Positions 9,201-16,113 of a DNA stretch of 40,118 nt are shown here, in pieces (positions within the stretch are counted from its first letter, which is position 1; each line of letters starts with the position of its first letter). Location of the stretch: NCBI GenBank assembly GCA_030529725.1, contig JAUMWI010000012.1, forward strand, positions 1 to 40,118, written 5' to 3'. Under the pieces are notes generated by a model. That model did no database searches, was not told the origin of the DNA, and saw nothing but the letters and a program-made list of their open reading frames with translations. The DNA comes from Eubacteriales bacterium (GTDB lineage: Bacteria; Bacillota; Clostridia; Oscillospirales; Oscillospiraceae). Position numbers and translations under genes: made by a program.

Positions 9201-9805
9201 TGCGCGATCTGGAGATCCGCGGCGCAGGCAATCTGCTGGGGTCTGAGCAGTCGGGCTATATGATGAGCGTGGGTTATGATATGTATCTGCAGCTTTTGGA
9301 GGACGCGGTGTTGGAGGAGCGCGGCGAAAAGAAGCAAAAACGGGTAGAGTGTGCGGCAGACCTGACCGTTTCGGCAAACCTGCCCGAGAGCTATATTCCC
9401 AGCCCCGAGCAGCGCATGGACATTTACCGCCGGATTGCCGCGCTGCGCACGGAGGATGAGAGCCGCGACCTTCTCGACGAGTTGCTTGACCGCTACGGTG
9501 AGCCGCCCAAGGCGGTGCTTGCGCTGATGGATGTTGCGCTTTTGCGTACCGCGGCGGCAAGCATCGGTGTGAGTGATATTTCCCAGCGCGGCGGAGAGAT
9601 TATCTTTACCTTTGGAAGCGCGTTCCCGGTGCAGGCAGTTATGAAGATCTGCGTGATGCCGCGCAATCGCCATCGCCTTACGCTGCACGCCGGCAGCGAG
9701 CCAAAGCTGGTATTGCGGATCAAAAGCGGCGAGGACGCACTGGAGAGTGCGTTGACGCTTGTGGAGGATCTGCGGATCCATCAGGAGGAAATGGGGCAAA
9801 AGTGA
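6272..9805 (+). CDS. mfd: Transcription-repair coupling factor
   Basis: ATP-dependent translocase that pushes or removes RNA polymerase stalled at DNA lesions and recruits UvrA. 1177 residues, full length. Residues 1-~330 are the UvrB-homology module. The RNA-polymerase-interacting domain is marked by VVHIHHGIGRFAGIERM (~507-523). The translocase core has Walker A GDVGYGKT (657-664), DEEQ (758-761), TATPIPRTLNMALSG (the family's motif III region) and RIGRSAR in motif VI. The C-terminal ~150 residues form the UvrA-blocking D7 domain (PESYIPSPEQRMDIYRRIA). The ATG follows a strong GGAGGGAGGAG. Position after pth matches the Firmicutes gene order. Confidence 0.97.
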   Translation: MKALNEVVAKLPEVQELCADMDAGRCPVAVSGVSGVHRAIIAAALQQKMQRPILVLCADENECKRMTADLTALLEIEPQLLFAREWQLRDRVAASHGWEQQRLGTLYSLATGSSPVLVATVDGLLQRTLPPSALRDAALELRVGEQYDLGALAEKLGTSGYVRAETVEGVGQYALRGGILDLWSPLSNPVRVEFFDNEVDAMGEFDVSTQRRTKNVDQLTVLPAAEVLPECAEGGREAMLERVSHALRRLAKKNGNEAVVKALRGDLERLSQRLSLGGMDRYLTACYPTPVTAADYLASETMVFVCEGNRVSERAKNYFWTQDEDTKLLMEEGVLCGDFAELSLSVDALVQKLGEYPLVMLDSLPTSRNFTAPRALLSVHVRSLPSYGGSLETAAADMEQYLHSGSGVLVLCGNETRGRNMARLLEERGIRAYPDFENGVLPRPGEVVIGLGALSAGSEWPQLKLAILTEGQLTTASSGRKSPPRQKKDTSRQKLQSYTDLSPGDLVVHIHHGIGRFAGIERMRVDGVEKDYIKLCYAGSDTLYVPATQLDMVSKYIGGGTDENGDPVTRLSKLGGTDWSRAKSKAKAAAKDLAKGLIALYAERQRRPGFAFSPDSPWQREFEDAFDYEETDDQIRAIEEIKADMERKTPMDRLLCGDVGYGKTEVALRAAMKCILDGKQAALLVPTTVLAQQHYVTAMNRFRSFPVQIEVLSRFRTPAQKKKILEDAAQGRIDLLIGTHSLLQKNMKFKDLGLLIIDEEQRFGVTHKERLKELSRQVDTLTLTATPIPRTLNMALSGIRDMSTIEMPPRDRQSVQTYVLEHDWGVVADAIRRELARGGQVYYLHNRVETIDRCAMKLRELLGDEVRIGVAHGKMDEKQLSAMMQQVSDGELDILVCTTIIETGIDIPNVNTLIIEDADRLGLAQLHQIRGRIGRSARRAYAYMTYRAGKILTEVAAKRLTAIKEYAEFGSGFRIAMRDLEIRGAGNLLGSEQSGYMMSVGYDMYLQLLEDAVLEERGEKKQKRVECAADLTVSANLPESYIPSPEQRMDIYRRIAALRTEDESRDLLDELLDRYGEPPKAVLALMDVALLRTAAASIGVSDISQRGGEIIFTFGSAFPVQAVMKICVMPRNRHRLTLHAGSEPKLVLRIKSGEDALESALTLVEDLRIHQEEMGQK

Positions 9806-9843
9806 GAGGGAAACTCTCACCGGAATTGCAGAAAGTCCTGCAT
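9802..9843 (+). other. Two small hairpins at the mfd 3' end
   Basis: GTGAGAG-ggaaa-CTCTCAC (9802-9820) overlaps the mfd stop codon and is followed by TGCAG-N6-CTGCA (about 9828-9843). Neither has a U-tract, so they are not typical terminators; they may protect the mRNA end or assist factor-dependent termination. Confidence 0.35.
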
Positions 9844-9887
9844 TGACACAGCGGTACAGGGCGAGTGAAGCATATCAACCGCCATTT

Positions 9888-9905
9888 TTGTGAAAACGTT
9901 AACAA
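9888..9905 (+). promoter_or_regulatory. Rex-type operator upstream of the thiolase gene
   Basis: TTGTGAA-AACG-TTAACAA is an 18-base dyad. Both halves are canonical Rex half-sites: TTGTGAA as in Bacillus-type consensus, and TTGTTAA on the other strand as in the clostridial consensus TTGTTAANNNNTTAACAA. Rex is an NADH/NAD+-sensing repressor known to control thiolase and butyrate genes in clostridia. The site lies 48 bases upstream of the -35 box, farther than usual. The same bases also fit 14 of 15 positions of the CcpA cre consensus. Confidence 0.6.
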
Positions 9906-9953
9906 AATGAAAGAAAAAAATCAGAAAATCATAAATTTAGCGAATTTTTGCAG

Positions 9954-9982
9954 TTGATTTTTCATTTTTAGGTGTGTATAAT
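9954..9982 (+). promoter_or_regulatory. Promoter of the thiolase gene
   Basis: TTGATT (9954-9959) and a perfect TATAAT (9977-9982) are separated by 17 bases. Predicted start is near 9989, about 59 bases before the ATG. The flanking AT-rich upstream DNA (9890-9955) could act as an UP element. High expression is expected. Confidence 0.8.
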
Positions 9983-10047
9983 TATTTTGTAAAAGTAAAG
10001 TTCCCCCTGTGAACGAATAAACTATTTTGTATTTAAGGAGAAACATC

Positions 10048-11307
10048 ATGAAAGAACTGTATGTCGTTAACTGCTGCCGTACCGCTGTCGGCTCTTTCGG
10101 CGGCTCTCTGAAGAACACGCCTGCCTCCGATATGGGTGCGATCGTCGTCAAGGAAGCACTCAAGCGCGCAAATGTTGCCCCCGAGAACGTGGATGAGCTG
10201 ATGTTCGGCTGCATTCTTACCGCCGGCCTCGGCCAGAATGTCGCCCGTCAGGTTGGCGTCAAGGCAGGTCTGCCGTATTCCGTTCCCGCCTATACCGTTG
10301 GTATGGTCTGCGGCTCCGGTATGAAGTCCGTGATCGAAGGCGCACGCGCCATTCTTGCCGGTGATGCAAACATCGTCGTCTGCGGCGGTACCGAGAATAT
10401 GTCCATGGCGCCGTTTGCCTCCTTCGATGCCCGCTGGGGCGCTCGTATGGGCGACAAGAAGCTGGTCGACACCATGATCAAGGACGGTCTGTGGGACGCT
10501 TTCAACAACTATCACATGGGTACCACCGCTGAGAACATCTGCGATGCCTGGGGCATCACCCGTGAAGAGCTTGACGCTTTCGGTGTTGCGTCCCAGCAGA
10601 AGACCGAGGCCGCTCAGGCTGCCGGCAAGTTTGATGACGAGATCGTTCCCGTTCCCGTTAAGGTCAAGAAGGAGATCGTTGACTTTAAGCGCGACGAGTT
10701 CCCGCGCGCCGGTGCTTCCCTGGAAGGCATGGCCAAGCTCAAGGGTGCATTCCCCGTCGGTCCCGAGGGTGTTGAGGACGAGATCGTCCATACCTTCGAG
10801 CCTGCCGGTATCCATGAATCCGACACCAGAAAGCACGTTCAGCGCGTGACGGCCGGCCAGGCTTCCGGCATCAACGACGGTGCTGCCGCTATCGTTCTCG
10901 CCTCCGGCGAAGCAGTGGAAAAGTTCGGTCTCAAGCCCATGGCAAAGCTCATCGGCTGGGGTCAGGGCGGCGTTGACCCGAAGGTCATGGGCGTCGGCCC
11001 CGTTCCCGCTTCCCGCGCTGCCATGAAGAAGGCCGGCGTGACCATCGAGGACATCGACCTCGTGGAAGCCAACGAAGCCTTTGCTGCGCAGTCCATCGCG
11101 GTTGCCCGTGAGCTCGGCTTTGACATGAGCAAGGTCAACGTCAATGGCGGTGCTATTTCCATCGGTCACCCCGTCGGTGCTTCCGGTGCCCGTATCATTG
11201 TCACCCTGCTGCACGAGATGATGAAGCGCGACGATGCCAAGAAGGGTCTTGCCACCCTTTGTATCGGCGGCGGTCAGGGTGTTGCCACCGTGTTTGAAAA
11301 GTGCTGA
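10048..11307 (+). CDS. thlA: Acetyl-CoA C-acetyltransferase (thiolase)
   Basis: Condenses two acetyl-CoA to acetoacetyl-CoA, the first step of the butyrate pathway. 419 residues. Catalytic Cys88 lies in MVCGSGMKS; His (~374) in ISIGHPVGASG; the second Cys (~405) in LCIGGGQG; NEAFAAQ is also present. The ATG at 10048 is set by GGAGAA ten bases upstream; the frame stays open further upstream without a better start. Compared with ~392-residue clostridial thiolases, there is an insertion of about 27 residues between GMAKLKGAF and VTAGQASGINDGAAA (VGPEGVEDEI to HVQR). Codons are strongly biased to C-ending forms, as in highly expressed genes. It stands alone between its own promoter and terminator, not in a crt-bcd-etf-hbd cluster. 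Confidence 0.93.
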   Translation: MKELYVVNCCRTAVGSFGGSLKNTPASDMGAIVVKEALKRANVAPENVDELMFGCILTAGLGQNVARQVGVKAGLPYSVPAYTVGMVCGSGMKSVIEGARAILAGDANIVVCGGTENMSMAPFASFDARWGARMGDKKLVDTMIKDGLWDAFNNYHMGTTAENICDAWGITREELDAFGVASQQKTEAAQAAGKFDDEIVPVPVKVKKEIVDFKRDEFPRAGASLEGMAKLKGAFPVGPEGVEDEIVHTFEPAGIHESDTRKHVQRVTAGQASGINDGAAAIVLASGEAVEKFGLKPMAKLIGWGQGGVDPKVMGVGPVPASRAAMKKAGVTIEDIDLVEANEAFAAQSIAVARELGFDMSKVNVNGGAISIGHPVGASGARIIVTLLHEMMKRDDAKKGLATLCIGGGQGVATVFEKC

Positions 11308-11327
11308 GCAATTCATAAAAGCTTCCT

Positions 11328-11366
11328 AAAAAAAGGAGACGATCGAAAGGGATCGTCTCCTTTTTT
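11328..11366 (+). terminator. Intrinsic terminator after the thiolase gene
   Basis: GGAGACGATC (11335-11344), a GAAAGG loop and GATCGTCTCC (11351-11360) form a perfect 10-base stem flanked by A- and T-tracts. It can work in both directions and also serves the convergent minus-strand gene that ends at 11386. Confidence 0.92.
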
Positions 11367-11385
11367 GCGCTTGTGAGGTTGTCAG

Positions 11386-12225
11386 TCAAAAATCGGGTTC
11401 CGGGGTGTCCGCCGGCGCATTGGCAGGAGTGGTGGTCAGACGGACGAAATAGAGCGTGTGTGCAAGCTCAACATACGGCACGAGAAAAACATTGATCACA
11501 GAGGTGATCAGAAACGCAGCGAGCGAATAGAGCAGATCACCGCAGAGCGTAAACGCGAACAGCGGAGAGAGCAGCATTGAGGTGAGGTACTCCGCGGCGG
11601 CAAGAAGCAGGATCAGCGGCAGAAAGCTCAGACTCAGCAAAAAGAGATCCCATTTGTGTCCGTCTGTCTGCATACGGCTGCGCTTCATGGCTTCCAAAAT
11701 GCTGATCGACGGATCGGTGCAGAGATTGTAGAGCGCAAAGCGGTACATGAGAAAGAACAGGATGCCGGGCAGGAGGAGCAGTGACACGCCGATGCCAATG
11801 AGCAGGAGCAGCAGAAGTGTCAGAGCAAGGACTTTCCCGGCAAAGGCAAAGCTGTCGAACAGACTGTCATACGGCATGATCTCACCACGGGAGACGCCGA
11901 GACAGTAGTTGCAGTAGCCGGCGCGAAGCACCCACAGCAGAAGACTGATAAACACCGTGAGAAACAGCACCGTCCACTGTACCGGTGTGTGCGCGACAAA
12001 AAAGGATGCGAAAACGTCCAGAAGCTCATCGGGTGTTGTGTTTGACGGATCGAGAATGATGTTGGGCTGCGGTGACAGGTGGTCAAGCGCGGTGCCGATC
12101 TCACCGAGCAGCAGCTCAATGGCGAGAAAGAGCAGTGTCAGACGCAGCGGAGAAACCTCTGCGCTGCGCAGCAGTGAGCGCGCCTCTGCCTTGGCGGCGC
12201 GGCGGTCAATAGCAGGTTGGGACAT
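11386..12225 (-). CDS. DUF975-family integral membrane protein
   Basis: 279 residues with about five or six hydrophobic segments (near residues 25-40, 83-100, 125-155, 193-215, 222-255) and a soluble N-terminal arm with positively charged residues. The internal pattern GYCNYCLGVSRGE, then a long Leu-rich helix, then MYRFALYNLCTDPSISILEAMKRSR, is typical of DUF975 proteins, whose function is unknown. The motif of a small aspartate-rich loop followed by an amphipathic EAMKRSRxxxxGxKW stretch is characteristic of the family. It has its own promoter and is transcribed alone, divergent from rnf. AAAGGA precedes the ATG. Function not inferred. Confidence 0.75.
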   Translation of the reverse strand: MSQPAIDRRAAKAEARSLLRSAEVSPLRLTLLFLAIELLLGEIGTALDHLSPQPNIILDPSNTTPDELLDVFASFFVAHTPVQWTVLFLTVFISLLLWVLRAGYCNYCLGVSRGEIMPYDSLFDSFAFAGKVLALTLLLLLLIGIGVSLLLLPGILFFLMYRFALYNLCTDPSISILEAMKRSRMQTDGHKWDLFLLSLSFLPLILLLAAAEYLTSMLLSPLFAFTLCGDLLYSLAAFLITSVINVFLVPYVELAHTLYFVRLTTTPANAPADTPEPDF

Positions 12226-12266
12226 AAGAATTTTTCCTTTCTGAGAAGGCGGATAAAAGTATGCTC

Positions 12267-12295
12267 ACTATAGCATAGAGGCAGAGCGCTGTCAA
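12267..12295 (-). promoter_or_regulatory. Promoter of the DUF975 gene
   Basis: On the minus strand, a consensus TTGACA (12295-12290) and TATAGT (12272-12267) are 17 bases apart, with TGC directly before the -10 (extended -10). Predicted start is ~35 bases before the ATG at 12225. One of the strongest promoters in the window by consensus match. Confidence 0.82.
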
Positions 12296-12382
12296 ACCGA
12301 TGCAGGCATGTTCGGCGCCCGGCGGACATAAGGTATAGGGACGAACCGTAAATGCTGCAGAACTGTCAAAAAAACATGAAAA

Positions 12383-12417
12383 ATGCAAAAATATGCAAAA
12401 TTGGCGTCAAAATTGGC
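12383..12417 (+). repeat. Tandem short direct repeats upstream of the rnf promoter
   Basis: ATGCAAAA occurs at 12383-12390 and 12393-12400 (10-base period) and AAAATTGGC at 12397-12405 and 12409-12417 (12-base period). They abut the -35 box of the rnf promoter. Helically phased repeats in that position are compatible with an activator or A-tract-like site, but could also be chance in AT-rich DNA. Confidence 0.5.
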
Positions 12418-12446
12418 TGGACATTTTTATAGATCAGGTATATAAT
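12418..12446 (+). promoter_or_regulatory. Promoter of the rnf operon
   Basis: TGGACA (12418-12423, 5 of 6 matches to TTGACA) and a perfect TATAAT (12441-12446) are 17 bases apart. Predicted start near 12453, leader ~58 bases. A perfect 10-base inverted repeat, TTTTTATAGA (12424-12433) and TCTATAAAAA (12468-12477), flanks the -10 box and start point. Confidence 0.8.
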
Positions 12447-12510
12447 TCAGATGATTATGGAGTAGTGTCTATAAAAACTGCTCTGGTAGTAAAAAAATGA
12501 GGTGAAGACA

Positions 12511-13881
12511 ATGGCACATGCATTCTTCGGCGGCGTTCATCCCAACGATATGAAGGCTGCCACCAATGAAAAAGCCATCGAACAGCTGGCTGCGCCGGCT
12601 CAGGTGGTTATCCCCATGTCGATGCACTTCGGCGCACCTTGCGCGCCCCTGGTAGCCGCTGGCGACTATGTTAAGGTCGGCCAGAAGATCGGTGAATTTA
12701 AAGGTCTCGGCGCTCCCATCCATGCCAGCGTGTCCGGCACGGTCAAGGCAGTGGAGCCCCGTCCCTATTCCATGGGCGGCAAGATGATGTCTGTTGTCAT
12801 TGATAACGACTTTAAAGATGAGATCAGCGAAGAGGTCAAGGCACCTGCCGATCCCGATGCTCTTTCCGTGGAAGAGATGGTCGAGATGGTCAAGCAGGCC
12901 GGTATTGTCGGCATGGGTGGTGCAACCTTCCCGACGCACACCAAGATTTCCGGTGGCATTGGCAAGGTCGACACCGTCATCATCAACGGCGCTGAGTGCG
13001 AGCCCTACATTACCGGCGACCATCGTGCAATGCTCGAGCGTCCCGAACAGATCATCGGCGGCTGCTGCTATCTCGCCAAGATGTTCGGCGTTGCCAAGGT
13101 CATTATCGGCGTTGAAGAGAACAAGAAAAACGGCATGGAATCCATGCAGAAGGTCATCGACGAGACGAAGGCTCCCGTCGTGATCGAGCCGCTGCACTGT
13201 CGCTACCCCCAGGGCGGTGAAAAACAGCTCTGCCAGGCGATCACCGGCAAGCAGGTTCCTCCCGGAAGACTGCCGTCTGACATCGGCTGCGCCGTGTTCA
13301 ACATTAACACCACCATGGCGATCTACCGCGCCATTACGACCGGTATGCCCGTCGTGCGCAAGGTCGTCACCGTTTCCGGCTCCGGTGTGGTCGAGCCGAA
13401 GAACCTCGAATGCCCGATCGGCACTCCGGTTTCCCTCCTGTTCGATGCCTGCGGCGGCTTGAAGGACGAGACCTTTAAGATTATTGCCGGCGGCCCGATG
13501 ATGGGTATGGCTCAGGCCTCTGCCGACTTTCCTGTTGCCAAGGGCACGGGCGCGGTGCTTGCCTTTGCCGGAGACGAGAACAAGACGGTGGAGAATCCGA
13601 CCTGCATCCGCTGCGGCCGCTGCGTTGAGGCATGCCCGATGCATCTCGAACCGCTCTACCTGTATATGTACCAGCAGAAGGGCATGGTTGATGAGCTCAA
13701 CGCCAACAACATTATGGACTGCATGGAGTGCGGTGCCTGCGCTTACATCTGCCCGGGCAGACTCCATCTGACGCATGCGTTCAAGGCAGGCAAGCAGATG
13801 GTCAAGGATGCCGCCGCAAAGGCCAAGGCTGCCGCTGAGGCCGCCAAGGCAGCGGAAGAAGCCAAGAAGGAGGACAAGTAA
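12511..13881 (+). CDS. rnfC: Rnf complex subunit C (NADH-binding, ferredoxin:NAD+ oxidoreductase)
   Basis: Peripheral membrane subunit of the ion-translocating ferredoxin:NAD+ oxidoreductase; it carries the NADH/FMN site and two [4Fe-4S] clusters. 456 residues. It has the VGMGGATFPTHTK segment of the flavin/NADH fold (~133), NGAECEPYITGDH, and paired cluster motifs CIRCGRCVEAC (Cys365, 368, 371, 375) and CMECGACAYIC (Cys404, 407, 410, 414). The tail is a short Ala/Lys-rich helix. ATG at 12511 is set by GAGGTG at 12499-12504; an in-frame GTG at 12502 lies inside that site. First gene of the clostridial order rnfCDGEAB. Confidence 0.96.
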   Translation: MAHAFFGGVHPNDMKAATNEKAIEQLAAPAQVVIPMSMHFGAPCAPLVAAGDYVKVGQKIGEFKGLGAPIHASVSGTVKAVEPRPYSMGGKMMSVVIDNDFKDEISEEVKAPADPDALSVEEMVEMVKQAGIVGMGGATFPTHTKISGGIGKVDTVIINGAECEPYITGDHRAMLERPEQIIGGCCYLAKMFGVAKVIIGVEENKKNGMESMQKVIDETKAPVVIEPLHCRYPQGGEKQLCQAITGKQVPPGRLPSDIGCAVFNINTTMAIYRAITTGMPVVRKVVTVSGSGVVEPKNLECPIGTPVSLLFDACGGLKDETFKIIAGGPMMGMAQASADFPVAKGTGAVLAFAGDENKTVENPTCIRCGRCVEACPMHLEPLYLYMYQQKGMVDELNANNIMDCMECGACAYICPGRLHLTHAFKAGKQMVKDAAAKAKAAAEAAKAAEEAKKEDK

Positions 13882-13882
13882 G

Positions 13883-14872
13883 ATGATCGGTGATTACAAG
13901 AATCTGAAGCTCATCGCTTCCTCCAACCCCCATATTCGCAACAACGAGGACACCCGCAGTCTGATGCTCGACGTCATTATCGCGCTTGTTCCGGCGCTGG
14001 CGATGTCCGTGTATGTCTTCGGCGTGACCGCGCTCATTTCCGCCGTCGTCTCTGTTGCCGGTGCGGTGTTTTTCGAGTGGCTGTACCGCAAGCTTCTCCA
14101 TAAGCCCCAGACCATTGGTGATCTGTCCGCAGCCCTCACAGGTCTCCTGCTGTCCATGGTCTGTCCCCCGACGCTTCCGTACTGGATGCTCCTCGTCGGT
14201 GACTTCTTTGCCATCTTCGTGGTCAAGCAGCTCTACGGCGGCCTCGGCAAGAACTTCCTCAACCCCGCGCTCGCCGGCCGTGCAGCACTCGTTGCCTGCT
14301 ACGCTTCCGCAATGACTACCTGGGCGGCTCCGCGCACGGTGGACGCTGTCACCGCTGCCACGCCGCTTGCCATGATGAAGGCCGGTGAGTTTGAGGCGCT
14401 GACGGCTCAGTATTCCCTCCGCGATATGTTTATCGGCTTCATCGGCGGCTCCGCCGGCGAAGTTTCCGCCATGATGCTCCTCATCGGTGGACTGTATCTT
14501 ATTTTCCGCAAGGTCATTTCCTGGCAGACTCCCGTTTCCTACATTCTCACGGTCGCTGTTTTGACCTTCCTGTTCCCCCAGGGCAATGACGCGCTGACCT
14601 ATATGCTCTACAATGTGTTCGGCGGCGGTCTGATGCTCGGTGCCTTCTTCATGGCGACCGACTATGTCACCTCCCCCGTGACCAAGGAGGGCCAGCTCAT
14701 TTACGGTTTCGGCTGCGGCCTTCTGACCGTGTTCATCCGCTACTTCGGCTCTTATCCCGAGGGCGTGTGCTACTCCATCCTGGTCATGAACTGCCTGGTG
14801 TGGATCATTGATAAGTACACCAAGCCCACCCGATTCGGTGTGGACAAGAAGAAGGAGGGTGCTGCAAAATGA
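13883..14872 (+). CDS. rnfD: Rnf complex subunit D
   Basis: Integral membrane subunit with covalently bound FMN, part of the electron path and probably of the ion channel. 329 residues, with about nine to ten hydrophobic segments. The flavinylation motif reads D-A-V-T-A-A-T, placing FMN on Thr160. The family motif GGLGKNFLNPALAGRA (~126-142) and a second FFMATDYVTSPVT segment are clear. ATG at 13883 is one base after the rnfC stop codon, with AAGGAGGAC inside the end of rnfC as ribosome-binding site, so translation is coupled. Confidence 0.96.
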   Translation: MIGDYKNLKLIASSNPHIRNNEDTRSLMLDVIIALVPALAMSVYVFGVTALISAVVSVAGAVFFEWLYRKLLHKPQTIGDLSAALTGLLLSMVCPPTLPYWMLLVGDFFAIFVVKQLYGGLGKNFLNPALAGRAALVACYASAMTTWAAPRTVDAVTAATPLAMMKAGEFEALTAQYSLRDMFIGFIGGSAGEVSAMMLLIGGLYLIFRKVISWQTPVSYILTVAVLTFLFPQGNDALTYMLYNVFGGGLMLGAFFMATDYVTSPVTKEGQLIYGFGCGLLTVFIRYFGSYPEGVCYSILVMNCLVWIIDKYTKPTRFGVDKKKEGAAK

Positions 14873-15462
14873 AGATCGACAGCAAGTTCATTCTGAAGGT
14901 TGCCGGTACACTCACAGCGATCTCTCTTGTGGTCGCAGCTCTGCTCGGCTTCGTCAATCAGCTTACTTATCCAAACATTGCCGCAATCAACAAGGCCAAC
15001 ACCGAAGCAGCACTTACCGCCGTTGTTACTTCCGCTGACAGCGAGTTCCCCGAGATGGAAATTACGGACGACATGCTTTCCGCAGCCACCGCTCAGGGCG
15101 GCAAGCTGACGGAGGCCTATGAGGTGAAGGTCGGCGGTGAGACGGTCGGCTACGCCTTCAAGGTCGTTGCTTCCGGTTCTCAGGGCGACATCGAAATGAT
15201 CGTCGGCGTGGACGCTGATCTTGCTGTTACCGGCGTATCTATCGTCGATAACGCCGAAACCAGCGGAATCGGCTCCAAGGTCATGAGCAATATGCCCACC
15301 GCCAAGGGTGTGGGCGTGCTCGACCAGTTTGTCGGTATGAGCGGTGCAGGCACCCTCTCCGTCGGCAGCAATGTGGACGCGATCTCCGGCGCAACGGTTT
15401 CTTCCAAGGGCGTGACCAAGGGTGTCAACACGGCTCTTGCCGCCGCGGAAGCGATCGGCTAA
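14869..15462 (+). CDS. rnfG: Rnf complex subunit G
   Basis: Single-pass membrane protein (hydrophobic segment ~10-30) with an extracytoplasmic FMN-binding domain. 197 residues. The covalent FMN motif D-A-I-S-G-A-T puts the flavin on Thr176, followed by VSSKGVTKGVNTAL. The ATGA overlap with the end of rnfD (4 bases) shows translational coupling. Together with RnfD it forms the flavin relay across the membrane. Confidence 0.95.
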   Translation: MKIDSKFILKVAGTLTAISLVVAALLGFVNQLTYPNIAAINKANTEAALTAVVTSADSEFPEMEITDDMLSAATAQGGKLTEAYEVKVGGETVGYAFKVVASGSQGDIEMIVGVDADLAVTGVSIVDNAETSGIGSKVMSNMPTAKGVGVLDQFVGMSGAGTLSVGSNVDAISGATVSSKGVTKGVNTALAAAEAIG

Positions 15463-15480
15463 GAAAGGAGGAGTACAGTA

Positions 15481-16113
15481 ATGAATTTCAAAAGACAGCT
15501 TAAGGAAGGTCTGATCACGCAGAACCCTGTTCTGGTGCAGCTGCTCGGTATGTGCTCCACCATGGCCATTACGACCTCCATCGCAAACGGCATCGGCATG
15601 GGCATCTCGGTTCTCATTATCCTGACGCTCTCCAACATTTTTATCTCCCTTCTGCGTAAGATCATCCCCAACGAAGTCCGTATCGCCTGCTACATTGTGG
15701 TCATCGCCGGCTTCGTTACCATCGTGGATCTCTGCCTGCAGGCATTTGTCCCCGCAATTGCCAAATCTCTCGGCGTGTTTATTCCGCTGATCGTTGTTAA
15801 CTGCATCATTCTCGGCCGCGCCGAAGCATTTGCCAACAAGAACACCGTTGCGGCGGCAGCAGTAGACGGAATCTGCCAGGGCATCGGCTACACCATCGTT
15901 CTCGTCATCATGTGCGCGTTCCGTGAGCTGCTGGGCAACGGCACGCTCGCCGGTATTCAGATCATGCCCGCGTCCTACACGCCGGCACTGATGCTGGTGC
16001 TTCCCGTCGGCGGCTTCCTGTGCCTCGGCACGCTGATCGCTGTGATGCAGTGGGCACTCGCCAAGAGCGAAAAGAAAGCTGCCGATAAGAAAGAAAAGGA
16101 GGGTAATGAATAA
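15481..16113 (+). CDS. rnfE: Rnf complex subunit E
   Basis: Integral membrane subunit, paralogous to RnfA, with about six transmembrane helices; RnfA and RnfE together bind a [2Fe-2S] cluster in the membrane and form the ion path. 210 residues. Landmarks: LITQNPVLVQLLGMCSTMAIT (N-terminus, conserved Cys25), LIVVNCIILGRAEAFA (second Cys) and a Lys/Glu-rich cytoplasmic tail. AAAGGAGGAG precedes the ATG. It ends in a one-base overlap with rnfA. Confidence 0.95.
   Translation: MNFKRQLKEGLITQNPVLVQLLGMCSTMAITTSIANGIGMGISVLIILTLSNIFISLLRKIIPNEVRIACYIVVIAGFVTIVDLCLQAFVPAIAKSLGVFIPLIVVNCIILGRAEAFANKNTVAAAAVDGICQGIGYTIVLVIMCAFRELLGNGTLAGIQIMPASYTPALMLVLPVGGFLCLGTLIAVMQWALAKSEKKAADKKEKEGNE

Noticed and set aside
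9890..9904. CcpA cre site instead of a Rex operator
   Set aside because: 14 of 15 consensus positions fit, but the wider 18-base dyad with two full Rex half-sites explains the sequence better. Kept only as an alternative reading.
10033..11316. 427-codon minus-strand frame opposite the thiolase
   Set aside because: Same reason: the thiolase is certain, and the antisense protein has no family features.
12469..13776. Long minus-strand open frame opposite rnfC
   Set aside because: Antisense shadow of a well-supported gene with His/Asp/Gly-rich, low-quality protein sequence and no ribosome site.
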